Source of the DNA: an uncultured bacterium
GTDB taxonomy: Bacteria > Patescibacteria > Microgenomatia > Levybacterales > UBA12049
Assembly (NCBI GenBank): GCA_946885425.1
Contig: CAMPGJ010000002.1
Span: 1 to 28,474, forward strand
Length of the DNA stretch: 28,474 nt
Direction of reading: 5' to 3'
The position numbers and the translations under genes were made by a program. Each line of letters begins with the position of its first letter. Positions within the stretch are counted from its first letter, which is position 1. The notes beneath the pieces are model-generated. The model was not told the DNA's origin and ran no database searches. It saw nothing but the letters and a program-made list of their open reading frames with translations. Of this stretch, positions 1 to 7,377 are shown piece by piece.

Positions 1-1381
1 AAGCTACTGTATATTTAATTATGGGCAATTTGTTTGCTAATGCATAGATTTGCGCACTGTCTCCCCAAATGAAAATAGTGTCAGAGCCATTTGTATTCTT
101 CTTTATAAATGACGCTAGTTCATAATCTCTTGGAGTCCTTTTATCAAAAAATGATCTGTATGATTGTACATCTTTATTACCTGTTATGAAAAGTATCACG
201 TTTTGATAATATCTAATTGTTTCTGTGGGAGGGCCGACCCAAAAATTGCTTTTCACTATTACGCATATGCAGAAGAAGCATGCGAGAAGGAGGAGCCGAA
301 ATTTCTGATTTGTTATTTCAATGATGAGGCCAATGAGGAGACTTATGCTTGGTAATAGTACGAGGAGATAATGTGTGTAAGGTCGATGAGAGAAGAATGC
401 ATTGAACAAAGAAAACGAAAGCCACAAGAGAATGAACAATGTCCTTTTGGAGAATGTATCTCTTTTAAAGAAGATAAGCACAACTGCTATGGAAAGTAAG
501 AGCAATTTGAATAAGAGAAGTCCCTGCGGTATATTAAGGAATGTATTATTCAGTCCGACGTATTCAACATTGCCGAAGAATGCAGCCTCTATGAAATTTG
601 TTAAGCTATTATTGATGAGAAAGTAGAAGGATATGATGATAAGGGGTATGAAGAAACCGACGAGCATTGAACATTGAGAGCCGAAGGTTAAGAAATATTT
701 TTTGAGATTGCTTCTTCGTTTCTCTTCTCTTAATGACGCAAAAATAATGAAGAGTAAAAAGGCTGCAAGGTCGAAGATGGCGACTATTTTGAAGAGGAAA
801 GCAATCCCTAAGAGTATGCCAGCAGTAATAATCATCATTTCTTCTTTGTGAGTGTAACGAAGCAGACTAGTCCATAGATGAGATTGCCTCGTCGACTTCT
901 GAATTTTTGGCAAAGAAGAATGGGTATATATTATTAGCCCTGAGATTAGGATAGGGAGCAGCATGAAATTTTCGGCATTAGCTATATTTCCTTCTAAAAA
1001 AGGTGTTGCAAATAAAAAAGTAAAAACCAACGTTGTAATGATGGTGCTCGAGAGTTTTTGAAAAAGTTTTTGAGAAAGAAAAAAGAATACAATTGTTGAG
1101 AGAATGCCAAAGATAAGTGATAAGGTGCGTACTGATTCCTGATCACCATTAAAGAATGAAAACATAATATAGAGAAACGGAGGTTTATTGTCCCAAATAT
1201 CTGTATAGAGAGTTCGTCCCTGATGGATTGCTTGTCCGATTACTTCATATATTCCTTCATCACCATACCAATAAGGCTCAATAATAGAGGGAAGTCGGAG
1301 GAGAAAGAAGAGGAAAGAAATGATCAGGATTGACCAGAAGGAGCGGCTTTTTTCTAATTTGCTTAAAGCTTTCATTGTCAT
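1..1381 (-). CDS. GT-C membrane glycosyltransferase (ArnT/PMT-like), 3' end beyond left edge
   Basis: An uninterrupted minus-strand frame of 460 codons runs from an ATG at 1379-1381 off the left edge; its stop lies outside the window. The product is very hydrophobic with about nine membrane spans. The first span is followed by an Asp-Glu pair at residues 41-42 in a Tyr-Gly-Asp-Glu-Gly context, then by a DIWDNKPP segment at 61-68. Both are typical of the first outer loop of GT-C enzymes of the ArnT/PMT/RgtA-like group, which move sugars from lipid carriers to acceptors outside the membrane. The visible end is a soluble stretch, also as in that group. Donor and acceptor cannot be told. An ATG two codons downstream (1375) is an equal alternative; one at 1405 lies inside a palindromic repeat and is unlikely. 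It follows a GT2-type gene in the same direction, so both may build one surface glycan. Confidence 0.8.
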   Translation of the reverse strand, partial: MTMKALSKLEKSRSFWSILIISFLFFLLRLPSIIEPYWYGDEGIYEVIGQAIHQGRTLYTDIWDNKPPFLYIMFSFFNGDQESVRTLSLIFGILSTIVFFFLSQKLFQKLSSTIITTLVFTFLFATPFLEGNIANAENFMLLPILISGLIIYTHSSLPKIQKSTRQSHLWTSLLRYTHKEEMMIITAGILLGIAFLFKIVAIFDLAAFLLFIIFASLREEKRRSNLKKYFLTFGSQCSMLVGFFIPLIIISFYFLINNSLTNFIEAAFFGNVEYVGLNNTFLNIPQGLLLFKLLLLSIAVVLIFFKRDTFSKRTLFILLWLSFSLFNAFFSHRPYTHYLLVLLPSISLLIGLIIEITNQKFRLLLLACFFCICVIVKSNFWVGPPTETIRYYQNVILFITGNKDVQSYRSFFDKRTPRDYELASFIKKNTNGSDTIFIWGDSAQIYALANKLPIIKYTVA

Positions 1382-1382
1382 G

Positions 1383-1473
1383 ATTTTCCAGGTTCCATTT
1401 CCCATTCATCAATATATTTGGTAAATTTCCAAATCGAAAACCAATCGAAAATGGCAAAGGGACAATGGAAAAT
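1383..1473. repeat. 91-bp palindromic repeat, copy 1
   Basis: The spacer between the two glycosyltransferase genes is almost filled by a 91-bp element. Its outer ~24 bases form an imperfect inverted repeat (ATTTTCCAGGTTCC at the left, GGACAATGGAAAAT at the right). The reverse complement of 5415-5505 aligns along its full length without gaps. The ends match closely and the loop is diverged. No coding capacity is seen. It is probably a small dispersed non-autonomous palindromic element of the REP/MITE kind. Confidence 0.75.
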
Positions 1474-1480
1474 GAAAAGG

Positions 1481-2974
1481 CTATGCCTTGTCTGTCACTT
1501 TATATTCCATTCTTTTGCCAAGCATGAGCTGAGTGTGTGAAATGAGTGCAGGTAAGGCAGAGAGAAAAAAACCAACAATTGGCATGAGTAAAAATTCTAA
1601 AGGAAAAAGTAGCTTGCGCCGAAGTGGAAGATTTATATGAGATGGTCTGTTTTTATAATCATAATAAAGCATAGCTAGCAAGGCAATTAGAGTAAGTTGC
1701 AAAATAAATCCAGCAAGTTGTGGGAGCTGATGGCCTAGGGATGTCCTTGAATAAACCGGATTAAGTACAGCCATGATGTTAGCTGCGATTGTTACAATAA
1801 ACCAGTTAGTGGGCCACAGAATGTGATCAAGTAAGACGTGGTAAACCAGGCTTGTTTTTCTGAATAGTGGTACTCCAGGTATAGTAAACCACCATTTAAT
1901 AAAAAGCGGATCATCAGAGACTCCCCAAGACCAGCGCCTTTCTTGTGTATACTTATTCTTTAAACTATTGATATACCCGACTGAGAGAGCTGCATCCATA
2001 GAAGTTTTAAGGAATACCGGCTCTACCCATAACTGTCCCTTTTTTTGGAAAAATGCCTTAAAGAAAATGCGGTAATCTTCGGGTATAACATCAACGTCCC
2101 AGAAATCTATATCCTTCAAAAGTTTAAATGATAATGAATATGTAGCATTAGTGATTAACCTGTCTCCTTGAACTAGAAGTGCGGTACGCCAAAGACTTCC
2201 AAAAAAAGAAATGATACGGATAGGTGCGGGAACTTCCCATATATTATTATGGTAGACAGTAGCAGTTTGCCAAAATTTATTGTAGCGCTTTGGATCTGAA
2301 AGAAATTTATATGTCAGGCACGCAAAGTACTGTCTATCAAAAATAGAATCAGCATCCACAGATGAAACTGTTGCATAATTAATGTCCAAAGCTCCATTTT
2401 CAAATAATCTTTTGTATGCAACTCTCCCGGCATAGGCTTCATTGGACGACTTGCCCTTTACTTCTCCCTCGATATCTGGATGATGGGTAGCGAACATGCT
2501 CCCAAAAAAATGTCCAAATTCACCGATTAATACTTTTGCCCGCTCTTTTGCTTCTGCTTCACGTTCTTCCATGGCAAGGATGACGTGGAGGTTTTTTGGC
2601 GGGTAGGATTGGTTTTTGAGAGCTTCAAGTGTGGGCCTGACTTTACTGGCACTTTCTTTATAGTTTGGAATCACAAGCACATGGTGGACTTTATCCCCAT
2701 CTGGAAATTTTTGGGCTCTCTCATACCAGTTCACTTTCTCAGCCGCTTTTATTTTCTTATTTGCACTATATAAGTTGGCAACTAGGGAAAAAGATTTATA
2801 ACACCAGTAGACATCAAAGAAAAGGATAAAAAAGGCCAGGAATGTTGGAAAAAATAATGCGCCCCAAATTGGTGAAAGGATTAATAACCAGGCAATTGAG
2901 CCAGGAACTAACTCAAGCAACCTTCTTGTTTTTATTGGATACTTGGTAAATATTTTGTCAAAAAAGGTAGTCAT
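1481..2974 (-). CDS. Membrane GT2-type processive glycosyltransferase
   Basis: The 497-residue product has hydrophobic spans near residues 27-58, a cytosolic GT-A-like domain, and three or four C-terminal spans. The GT2 signature is complete: PNYKES at 103-108, the metal-binding DAD at 207-209, PEDYR at 298-302 supplying the acidic base, and QERRW (QxxRW) at 344-348. This arrangement is that of membrane-embedded processive GT2 enzymes such as cellulose or hyaluronan synthases and their many uncharacterised relatives. They polymerise or transfer sugars from nucleotide-sugar donors and may export the product. The polymer is not predictable. The frame extends to a TTG at 2980, but the ATG at 2974 is preferred. 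The upstream gene is tatD-like, the downstream one a GT-C enzyme, all on the same strand. Confidence 0.85.
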   Translation of the reverse strand: MTTFFDKIFTKYPIKTRRLLELVPGSIAWLLILSPIWGALFFPTFLAFFILFFDVYWCYKSFSLVANLYSANKKIKAAEKVNWYERAQKFPDGDKVHHVLVIPNYKESASKVRPTLEALKNQSYPPKNLHVILAMEEREAEAKERAKVLIGEFGHFFGSMFATHHPDIEGEVKGKSSNEAYAGRVAYKRLFENGALDINYATVSSVDADSIFDRQYFACLTYKFLSDPKRYNKFWQTATVYHNNIWEVPAPIRIISFFGSLWRTALLVQGDRLITNATYSLSFKLLKDIDFWDVDVIPEDYRIFFKAFFQKKGQLWVEPVFLKTSMDAALSVGYINSLKNKYTQERRWSWGVSDDPLFIKWWFTIPGVPLFRKTSLVYHVLLDHILWPTNWFIVTIAANIMAVLNPVYSRTSLGHQLPQLAGFILQLTLIALLAMLYYDYKNRPSHINLPLRRKLLFPLEFLLMPIVGFFLSALPALISHTQLMLGKRMEYKVTDKA

Positions 2975-2992
2975 AAACAATAAAAATTGTTA

Positions 2993-3072
2993 AATTGCTA
3001 TATTGTTAAATTGTTTTGCCGTAGGCTTTAATCAGGCTCTGCTTGCAACAATTTAGCAAAATAGTAGCAATT
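2993..3072. repeat. Long imperfect inverted repeat (terminator-like) between tatD-like and GT2 genes
   Basis: Left arm 2993-3019 (AATTGCTA then TATTGTTAAATTGTTTTGC) pairs with right arm 3045-3072 around a 25-base loop. It begins at the TatD-family stop codon and ends about 20 bases before the GT2 start. On the minus strand the arm is followed by a short T-rich run. It could terminate or attenuate transcription, or be another spacer palindrome. Confidence 0.6.
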
Positions 3073-3871
3073 ATTTTAAACGCTTAAATACATTGTATAC
3101 ATTTTTGTCAGTTTGTTCTACAAGTTTTTCAAAGGAGATAGCTTTTAGCTCTGCGATAAATTTCGCTGTGATTATAACATACTTTGGTTCATTTCTTTTC
3201 CCCCGATGTGGAATAGGAGTGAGATATGGGCTATCTGTCTCAACAATGATCCGGTCAATAGGGGTATATGCGGCTAATTCTTTTAGTTCGGTTGTTTCAC
3301 CCGGTGCTAAGCCTTTATACGTTATGTTGCCATCAAATCCAATATAAAAACCCATCTGCAAAGCAGATTTTAGAGTGTCCATATCCCCTGCAAAGCAGTG
3401 GAACATACCGGGTATTGTTTGGAGGAGATTTTTGTGATGCCGGAGGATGTCGATGACCTCTTTGCCAGCCTGGCGATTATGGATCTGTAATGGTAGTCCT
3501 GCCCGGTATGCCAGCTCAATTTGTGCTTCAAATGCTTTCTTTTGAAGTTTTGGTTCAACAATACCATTTGATTGATAAGAATAATAATCCATTCCAATTT
3601 CACCAATGCCCAGGACTTTGGGATGAGAAGTTAATTTCTCAAGTTCTTTTATCCAGTCATTGGTTAATTTATCAGCATGATGGGGGTGCACTCCGACGAT
3701 TGCATACAAATCCTTATGTTTATCTGACAGCTCCACAGCATGGAGGCTGGATTCGATTGAGGTGCCCACATTGATTATCTTTGTAACACCTTCAGCTAAG
3801 GCAGTTTTTATCACCTCATCGTAATCGTTTTCGAATTTATGAAAGTTAAGATGACAATGAACATCGATCAT
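3071..3871 (-). CDS. TatD-family metal-dependent hydrolase (deoxyribonuclease)
   Basis: A 266-residue cytosolic protein of the usual TatD/YcfH length, starting at an ATG. The amidohydrolase-fold metal ligands are visible in order: H5-x-H7 in the opening MIDVHCH, E91 in GEIGMDYY, H131 in QIHNRQA, H158 in MFHCFAG and D213 in ETDSPYL. Family members are Mg-dependent 3'-5' exonucleases or DNases with proposed roles in DNA repair and RNA quality control. The gene lies directly downstream of metG in the same direction. This pairing is frequent in bacteria, so co-transcription is likely. Nothing looks damaged. Family assignment is firm; the substrate is inferred. Confidence 0.93.
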   Translation of the reverse strand: MIDVHCHLNFHKFENDYDEVIKTALAEGVTKIINVGTSIESSLHAVELSDKHKDLYAIVGVHPHHADKLTNDWIKELEKLTSHPKVLGIGEIGMDYYSYQSNGIVEPKLQKKAFEAQIELAYRAGLPLQIHNRQAGKEVIDILRHHKNLLQTIPGMFHCFAGDMDTLKSALQMGFYIGFDGNITYKGLAPGETTELKELAAYTPIDRIIVETDSPYLTPIPHRGKRNEPKYVIITAKFIAELKAISFEKLVEQTDKNVYNVFKRLK

Positions 3872-3875
3872 AATT

Positions 3876-3929
3876 AGAATTAAGAAGTAGAGTTAAGAAG
3901 TAAGAATTTTTGGAACTATCCTTAATTCT
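3876..3929. repeat. Spacer palindrome with short direct repeat between metG and tatD-like gene
   Basis: AGAATTAAG at 3876-3884 is perfectly complementary to CTTAATTCT at 3921-3929. Inside, TTAAGAAGTA occurs twice with a 13-base period (3880 and 3893). It resembles the other AT-rich palindromic spacers of this window in layout but not in sequence. Confidence 0.45.
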
Positions 3930-3950
3930 TTATTCATAATTCTGATTCTT

Positions 3951-5384
3951 TTAGAGCCTAGGAAACATAGGAGTTTGGGCTTTAATACTTGGTCCCTTGA
4001 ACTGTTCCGTAATTTTTTTTGCTGTCTCCGGCATGAAGGGGTCCAGGAGGGTTGCTATTTCTTGGATTTGGTTGACACAGTGGGTGAGGACACTAGATGC
4101 CTTATCAATATCTTTTTTGACAAGTTCCCATGGCTTTTCTTCATTCATGAAACGGTCGACAGCGGTTATCTTTTGCCAGATCAATGCGAGTGCATCTGAG
4201 AATCGGTATTCGCTCAGCGCTTGATAGTATGTTTCGTCATTAGTATGCAGGATTTTGCTGTTTGATTCACCTACAGCAAAGTTGATCGTCTCACAAAGTT
4301 TTGCAACGCGGGCTGTGAGGTTGCCTAGTCCGTTTGCCAAATCTGCATTATACACTTCTTTGAATCTACGCAATGTGAAATCTCCGTCATCAAAAGGTGG
4401 GATCTCCCGGAGGAGATAATAGCGTAGTGCATCTGTGCCATAGTCTTTAACGATATCGAAAGGGTTTATGACATTACCTGTACTTTTGCTCATTTTTTGC
4501 CCTTCGCTGGTGATAAAGCCGTGGATGAGGATATGAGCTGATGGTTTTAGTCCTGCAGACATAAGCATGGCCTGCCACATGGCTGATTGCTGACGGAGAT
4601 TGTCTTTGCCTGCAAACTGAATAACTGGCCAATATTTTTCAAATTTTTCCATATCCGTTGGCCAACCTATTGCGGAAATATAGTTCACCAAAGCGTCAAA
4701 CCAAACATACATTACATGCTCTTCATCCTCTGGTACAGGAACACCCCAGGGCATTTTATTTTTGAGCCTGGAAATGCTAAAGTCTTCAAGTCCAGCCTTA
4801 ACAAAATTTTTAATCTCATTAAATCTGAAATCTGGAATAACAAAATCCGGTTGATTTGCATATAGCTCAAGGAGCTTTTTCTGGTAGTTGGACCAACGGA
4901 AAAAGTAGTTTTCCTCCGCTATTGTTTCTATGTCAAGTGTTGGATGAATTGGACATTTTCCCTCAACCAATTCAGACTCAGTTTTTTCTAATTCGCATCC
5001 GACGCAGTATTTAATTTTATACATCTTTTTATAAATGTCGCCATTTGCTGCGCATCTCTTCCAAAATTCTTGCGCGGCGGCTTTATGGTGAGGATCTGTG
5101 GTTCTAATGAAATTTATTTCAGATAAATTAAGCGTAGTTTTAAGACTTTTGAACTTTTGTGCGTATTCATCCACATATGATTGGGTATCTTTGCCTGTTT
5201 CCTCTGCTTTGCGATGTATTTTGAGGCCATGCTCATCAGTACCAGTATTGAAGAATACATCACTTCCTTGTTTTCGTAAGTGACGTACAACAGTATCTGC
5301 CTGAACTATTTCAAGTGCAAATCCTATATGTGGTTCGGCATTAACATAAGGAAGAGTAGTTGTGATGTACTTGAATTTTTGCAT
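3951..5384 (-). CDS. metG: Methionyl-tRNA synthetase, short form
   Basis: A 477-residue class I aminoacyl-tRNA synthetase that charges tRNA-Met. The Rossmann core starts with TTTLPYVNAEPHIGF; the HIGH signature at 19-22 reads HIGF. A single zinc knuckle of the CxxC...CxxH type lies at 127-147, a WFDALVNYISAIG segment follows, then GKDNLRQQSAMWQAML, and KMSKS at 297-301. An anticodon-binding helical domain ends the protein. The C-terminal EMAP/Trbp111 tRNA-binding domain of longer MetRS forms is absent. The open frame extends upstream to an ATG at 5444, but those 20 residues are encoded by the 91-bp spacer palindrome, so the ATG at 5384, just before the conserved start of the Rossmann fold, is chosen. 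No Shine-Dalgarno site is obvious. Confidence 0.95.
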   Translation of the reverse strand: MQKFKYITTTLPYVNAEPHIGFALEIVQADTVVRHLRKQGSDVFFNTGTDEHGLKIHRKAEETGKDTQSYVDEYAQKFKSLKTTLNLSEINFIRTTDPHHKAAAQEFWKRCAANGDIYKKMYKIKYCVGCELEKTESELVEGKCPIHPTLDIETIAEENYFFRWSNYQKKLLELYANQPDFVIPDFRFNEIKNFVKAGLEDFSISRLKNKMPWGVPVPEDEEHVMYVWFDALVNYISAIGWPTDMEKFEKYWPVIQFAGKDNLRQQSAMWQAMLMSAGLKPSAHILIHGFITSEGQKMSKSTGNVINPFDIVKDYGTDALRYYLLREIPPFDDGDFTLRRFKEVYNADLANGLGNLTARVAKLCETINFAVGESNSKILHTNDETYYQALSEYRFSDALALIWQKITAVDRFMNEEKPWELVKKDIDKASSVLTHCVNQIQEIATLLDPFMPETAKKITEQFKGPSIKAQTPMFPRL

Positions 5385-5414
5385 CGTGCGTAAATTGTAC
5401 CAGAAGGGTGGACT

Positions 5415-5505
5415 ATTTTCCATTGTCCATTTACCATTTTCCATTGATTGTCGATTTTAAAATATGTAAATTGGTCAATTAAATGAAAAATGGAACCTGG
5501 AAAAT
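5415..5505. repeat. 91-bp palindromic repeat, copy 2 (inverted relative to copy 1)
   Basis: Same element as 1383-1473 but in reverse orientation and of identical length. The 18-base stretch AAATGGAACCTGGAAAAT at its right end is identical to the reverse complement of the left end of copy 1. The GGACAATGGAAAAT arm is likewise shared. It sits between metG and the small membrane-protein gene and supplies the spurious upstream extension of the metG frame. Confidence 0.75.
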
Positions 5506-5510
5506 GAAAA

Positions 5511-5840
5511 TTATTTCCTGTAGCTCACTAACAACTCTACCGTCAAGAACAGCGCGGACAGGAGGATGAAAAAGAAGGGATGGGTTAGGTCATTGAGGCG
5601 GAATATTAGATATATAAGAGCAAATCCAGCAATAAGTATCCCATGTTTTTTACTGTTGAGCAAATAGGTGAAGGTGGAAAAAATGAATAAAAAAAGAAGA
5701 ATAAAAAAACCATAAAGCATTGTAAATGTTAGATTGTTAATGGTTAATTGTTGGTCTGGGAGGGAAAGAAATATAAGCAAGGTTAGAGAAATGAGAGTGA
5801 TAATGCTTAGTATCAGGAAAGCCACGGGTCGTTTACTCAT
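5511..5840 (-). CDS. Small hydrophobic membrane protein, unknown function
   Basis: A 109-residue, strongly hydrophobic product with about four closely packed membrane spans and a few charged residues at the ends (MSKRP..., ...SYRK). No motif was recognised. Its ATG overlaps the TGA stop of the upstream Cys-rich gene by the four bases ATGA, so the two are translationally coupled and probably work together or at least share a transcript. A metG gene follows after about 125 bases containing a palindromic repeat. No function can be assigned from sequence. Confidence 0.7.
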   Translation of the reverse strand: MSKRPVAFLILSIITLISLTLLIFLSLPDQQLTINNLTFTMLYGFFILLFLFIFSTFTYLLNSKKHGILIAGFALIYLIFRLNDLTHPFFFILLSALFLTVELLVSYRK

Positions 5841-7186
5841 TTGCTGGAGGGGAGTTTCAATATTTCAACACCGATAACCTGAAGGATGACAAAGGAAAAG
5901 ATGAGGAAGATAAGCCCAACAATGGCAGCAATGAGCTGGTCTCGTCCTGATTGTATAGCTTCAGGCTTGCCATTCGCAGTCATAATGAGGTAGCCTGATT
6001 TCATGATTAGCAGCAGGGCGATTCCACCTGAAAGGCTAAGAAGCAGAGCAAACATGCTTTTGATGAATCCTTCTGGATCAGTGGAGAGGTTGCCAAAAGC
6101 AGTTGGGACAGCTCCGCACTTTCCATTTTTAAATTGACCTTCAGCACAAGGTGGAGATGGAGGATGAGGTAGTCCCTCTTGGCATTTGCCTACTTTGCCT
6201 CCCTCCGGGATGATACATGATTGTTCTCCACAGCAGATAAAGCTTCCCACTTTACAAGTTTCGCCTTCTGCTATACAAGCAACCTCTTTTCTGCATACGC
6301 CATCAATACGTCTGAAGCCTGCGCAGCATTTCTCATCGGGAGGCAGAACATCTTTGGTTGTTGCATCTCCTTTTGCTTTTTCATTTTCTTTCTTGCAGTA
6401 TTTATTAGTTTCCCTGTTGTAGCATTTTGATCCTCTCTCACCATGCTTGCCATCAAAGTCCCATTGCTGGAATTTTGCGCAGCAGACTTCATTTTCTTCA
6501 AGAATTCCGCTTTTAAAATCCTTTGATGTATAATCACCTTTTGCTTCTTTTTTTGGTGGATTTCCTTCGGTATCTTTATCTGTTAAGCATGTGTTTTTCT
6601 TACTGGCGTCAGCGACGCATTTACCTTCTTGACATTTAAAACCCCCACAACAAGTTTTATCAGCCTCATTTTTTTGGTTACTAGAGGTGTCATGCTCGCA
6701 TTTGACGCTTTCATTTTGACCAGGTTTTATACACTTTCTATTCGCTTCACATTTTTTCGTGTCTTTATTACATATCAAATCGCCGCCGCATAGAGAAGTT
6801 GAGTCTTCTTTTCCATCTGTGCCACCAGGTACTTGACCTCCTACTGTAGCGTCTCCTATGCCAATTGGCTCACCTCCATCATTTGCCTGGTCCCCTTCGC
6901 AGGCGTCACCTTCCCCTAGAGTTTTATTGACTATACAGGTGTTTTTATCACTTCCTGGTTCTTTGCCGCATTTCAGCGGATCTCCTGCTTTATAGCCTGG
7001 AATTACGTCCTCAGCTTTAACTATTGAGCAACATTGATTCTTGTCATCACCGCTAGTTCCGCATTCAGCTCCGGGTGCTCTGCACTCTTGAGCAGATATA
7101 GGCGAGATGAGGTTGCTGCTATATAGGGTAAAAATACCAAGGATTTGGAAAAAGATGATAGCGGATAAAAACAGAAGCTTTTTCAC
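5837..7186 (-). CDS. Secreted Cys-rich protein with C-terminal VirB2/TrbC-like pilin domain
   Basis: A 449-residue protein if translation starts at the GTG at 7184-7186, which gives a clean signal peptide (KKLLFLSAIIFF... ending SAQ). An ATG at 7270 in the same frame would add 28 unlikely residues. The ectodomain is Lys/Asp/Gly-rich with about 40 Cys, many as CC pairs inside short modules (CCSIV, CCGGFKC, CCAKF, CCAGFRR, CCGEQSC), suggesting disulphide-knotted units. The last ~80 residues hold two membrane spans and read DPEGFIKSMF...GGIALLLIMKSGY...NGKPEAI...VIGVEILKLP. This lines up with the separate 100-residue pilin-like protein at 15964-16266. It may be a surface adhesin anchored through a pilin-like domain. 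Function is inference; the shared domain is seen directly. Confidence 0.8.
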   Translation of the reverse strand: MKKLLFLSAIIFFQILGIFTLYSSNLISPISAQECRAPGAECGTSGDDKNQCCSIVKAEDVIPGYKAGDPLKCGKEPGSDKNTCIVNKTLGEGDACEGDQANDGGEPIGIGDATVGGQVPGGTDGKEDSTSLCGGDLICNKDTKKCEANRKCIKPGQNESVKCEHDTSSNQKNEADKTCCGGFKCQEGKCVADASKKNTCLTDKDTEGNPPKKEAKGDYTSKDFKSGILEENEVCCAKFQQWDFDGKHGERGSKCYNRETNKYCKKENEKAKGDATTKDVLPPDEKCCAGFRRIDGVCRKEVACIAEGETCKVGSFICCGEQSCIIPEGGKVGKCQEGLPHPPSPPCAEGQFKNGKCGAVPTAFGNLSTDPEGFIKSMFALLLSLSGGIALLLIMKSGYLIMTANGKPEAIQSGRDQLIAAIVGLIFLIFSFVILQVIGVEILKLPSSK

Positions 7187-7263
7187 TTCTTTAGCATTGC
7201 AAAATTTTGTACAGAATGCAAGAGGTATATATGTAAAAAATTGTTTATTGTTACTATGAGGTC

Positions 7264-7292
7264 TTGACATGATTTGGCACTCATGCTATATT
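7264..7292 (+). promoter_or_regulatory. Sigma70-type promoter of hrcA-grpE-dnaK
   Basis: A perfect -35 box TTGACA (7264-7269) is followed after exactly 17 bases by TATATT (7287-7292). Transcription would start near 7299, which rules out the in-frame GTG at 7294 as the hrcA start. The promoter lies wholly in front of hrcA and is covered by the CIRCE operator. Confidence 0.8.
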
Positions 7293-7300
7293 AGTGCTAA
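7274..7300 (+). promoter_or_regulatory. CIRCE operator (HrcA-binding inverted repeat)
   Basis: TTGGCACTC, nine bases, TAGTGCTAA matches the CIRCE consensus TTAGCACTC-N9-GAGTGCTAA at 16 of 18 arm positions with exact spacing. It spans from the promoter spacer past the -10 box to the likely start site, so bound HrcA would block RNA polymerase. This indicates autoregulated, heat-inducible expression of hrcA-grpE-dnaK. Confidence 0.9.
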
Positions 7301-7377
7301 CCACAGTACAATGCTTACTTGCTCCCGAGGTTTCCATCCTCACGTCGCAAGAGCGCGTGTACATGGTAAGCTTTGCT

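Noticed and set aside
164..626. Two small plus-strand open frames (164-355 and 402-626)
   Set aside because: They lie antisense to the long uninterrupted GT-C frame on the minus strand, which has clear motifs and membrane spans; the small frames have none.
5385..5444. metG start at the ATG at 5444
   Set aside because: The 20 added residues are read mostly from a palindromic spacer element that also occurs elsewhere in the window.
7187..7270. Start of the Cys-rich protein at the ATG at 7270
   Set aside because: It puts 28 unlike residues before an otherwise normal signal peptide; the GTG at 7186 fits better, though the ATG cannot be excluded.
7294..7377. hrcA start at the GTG at 7294
   Set aside because: It lies upstream of the predicted transcription start and inside the CIRCE right arm, and the extra residues do not resemble HrcA.
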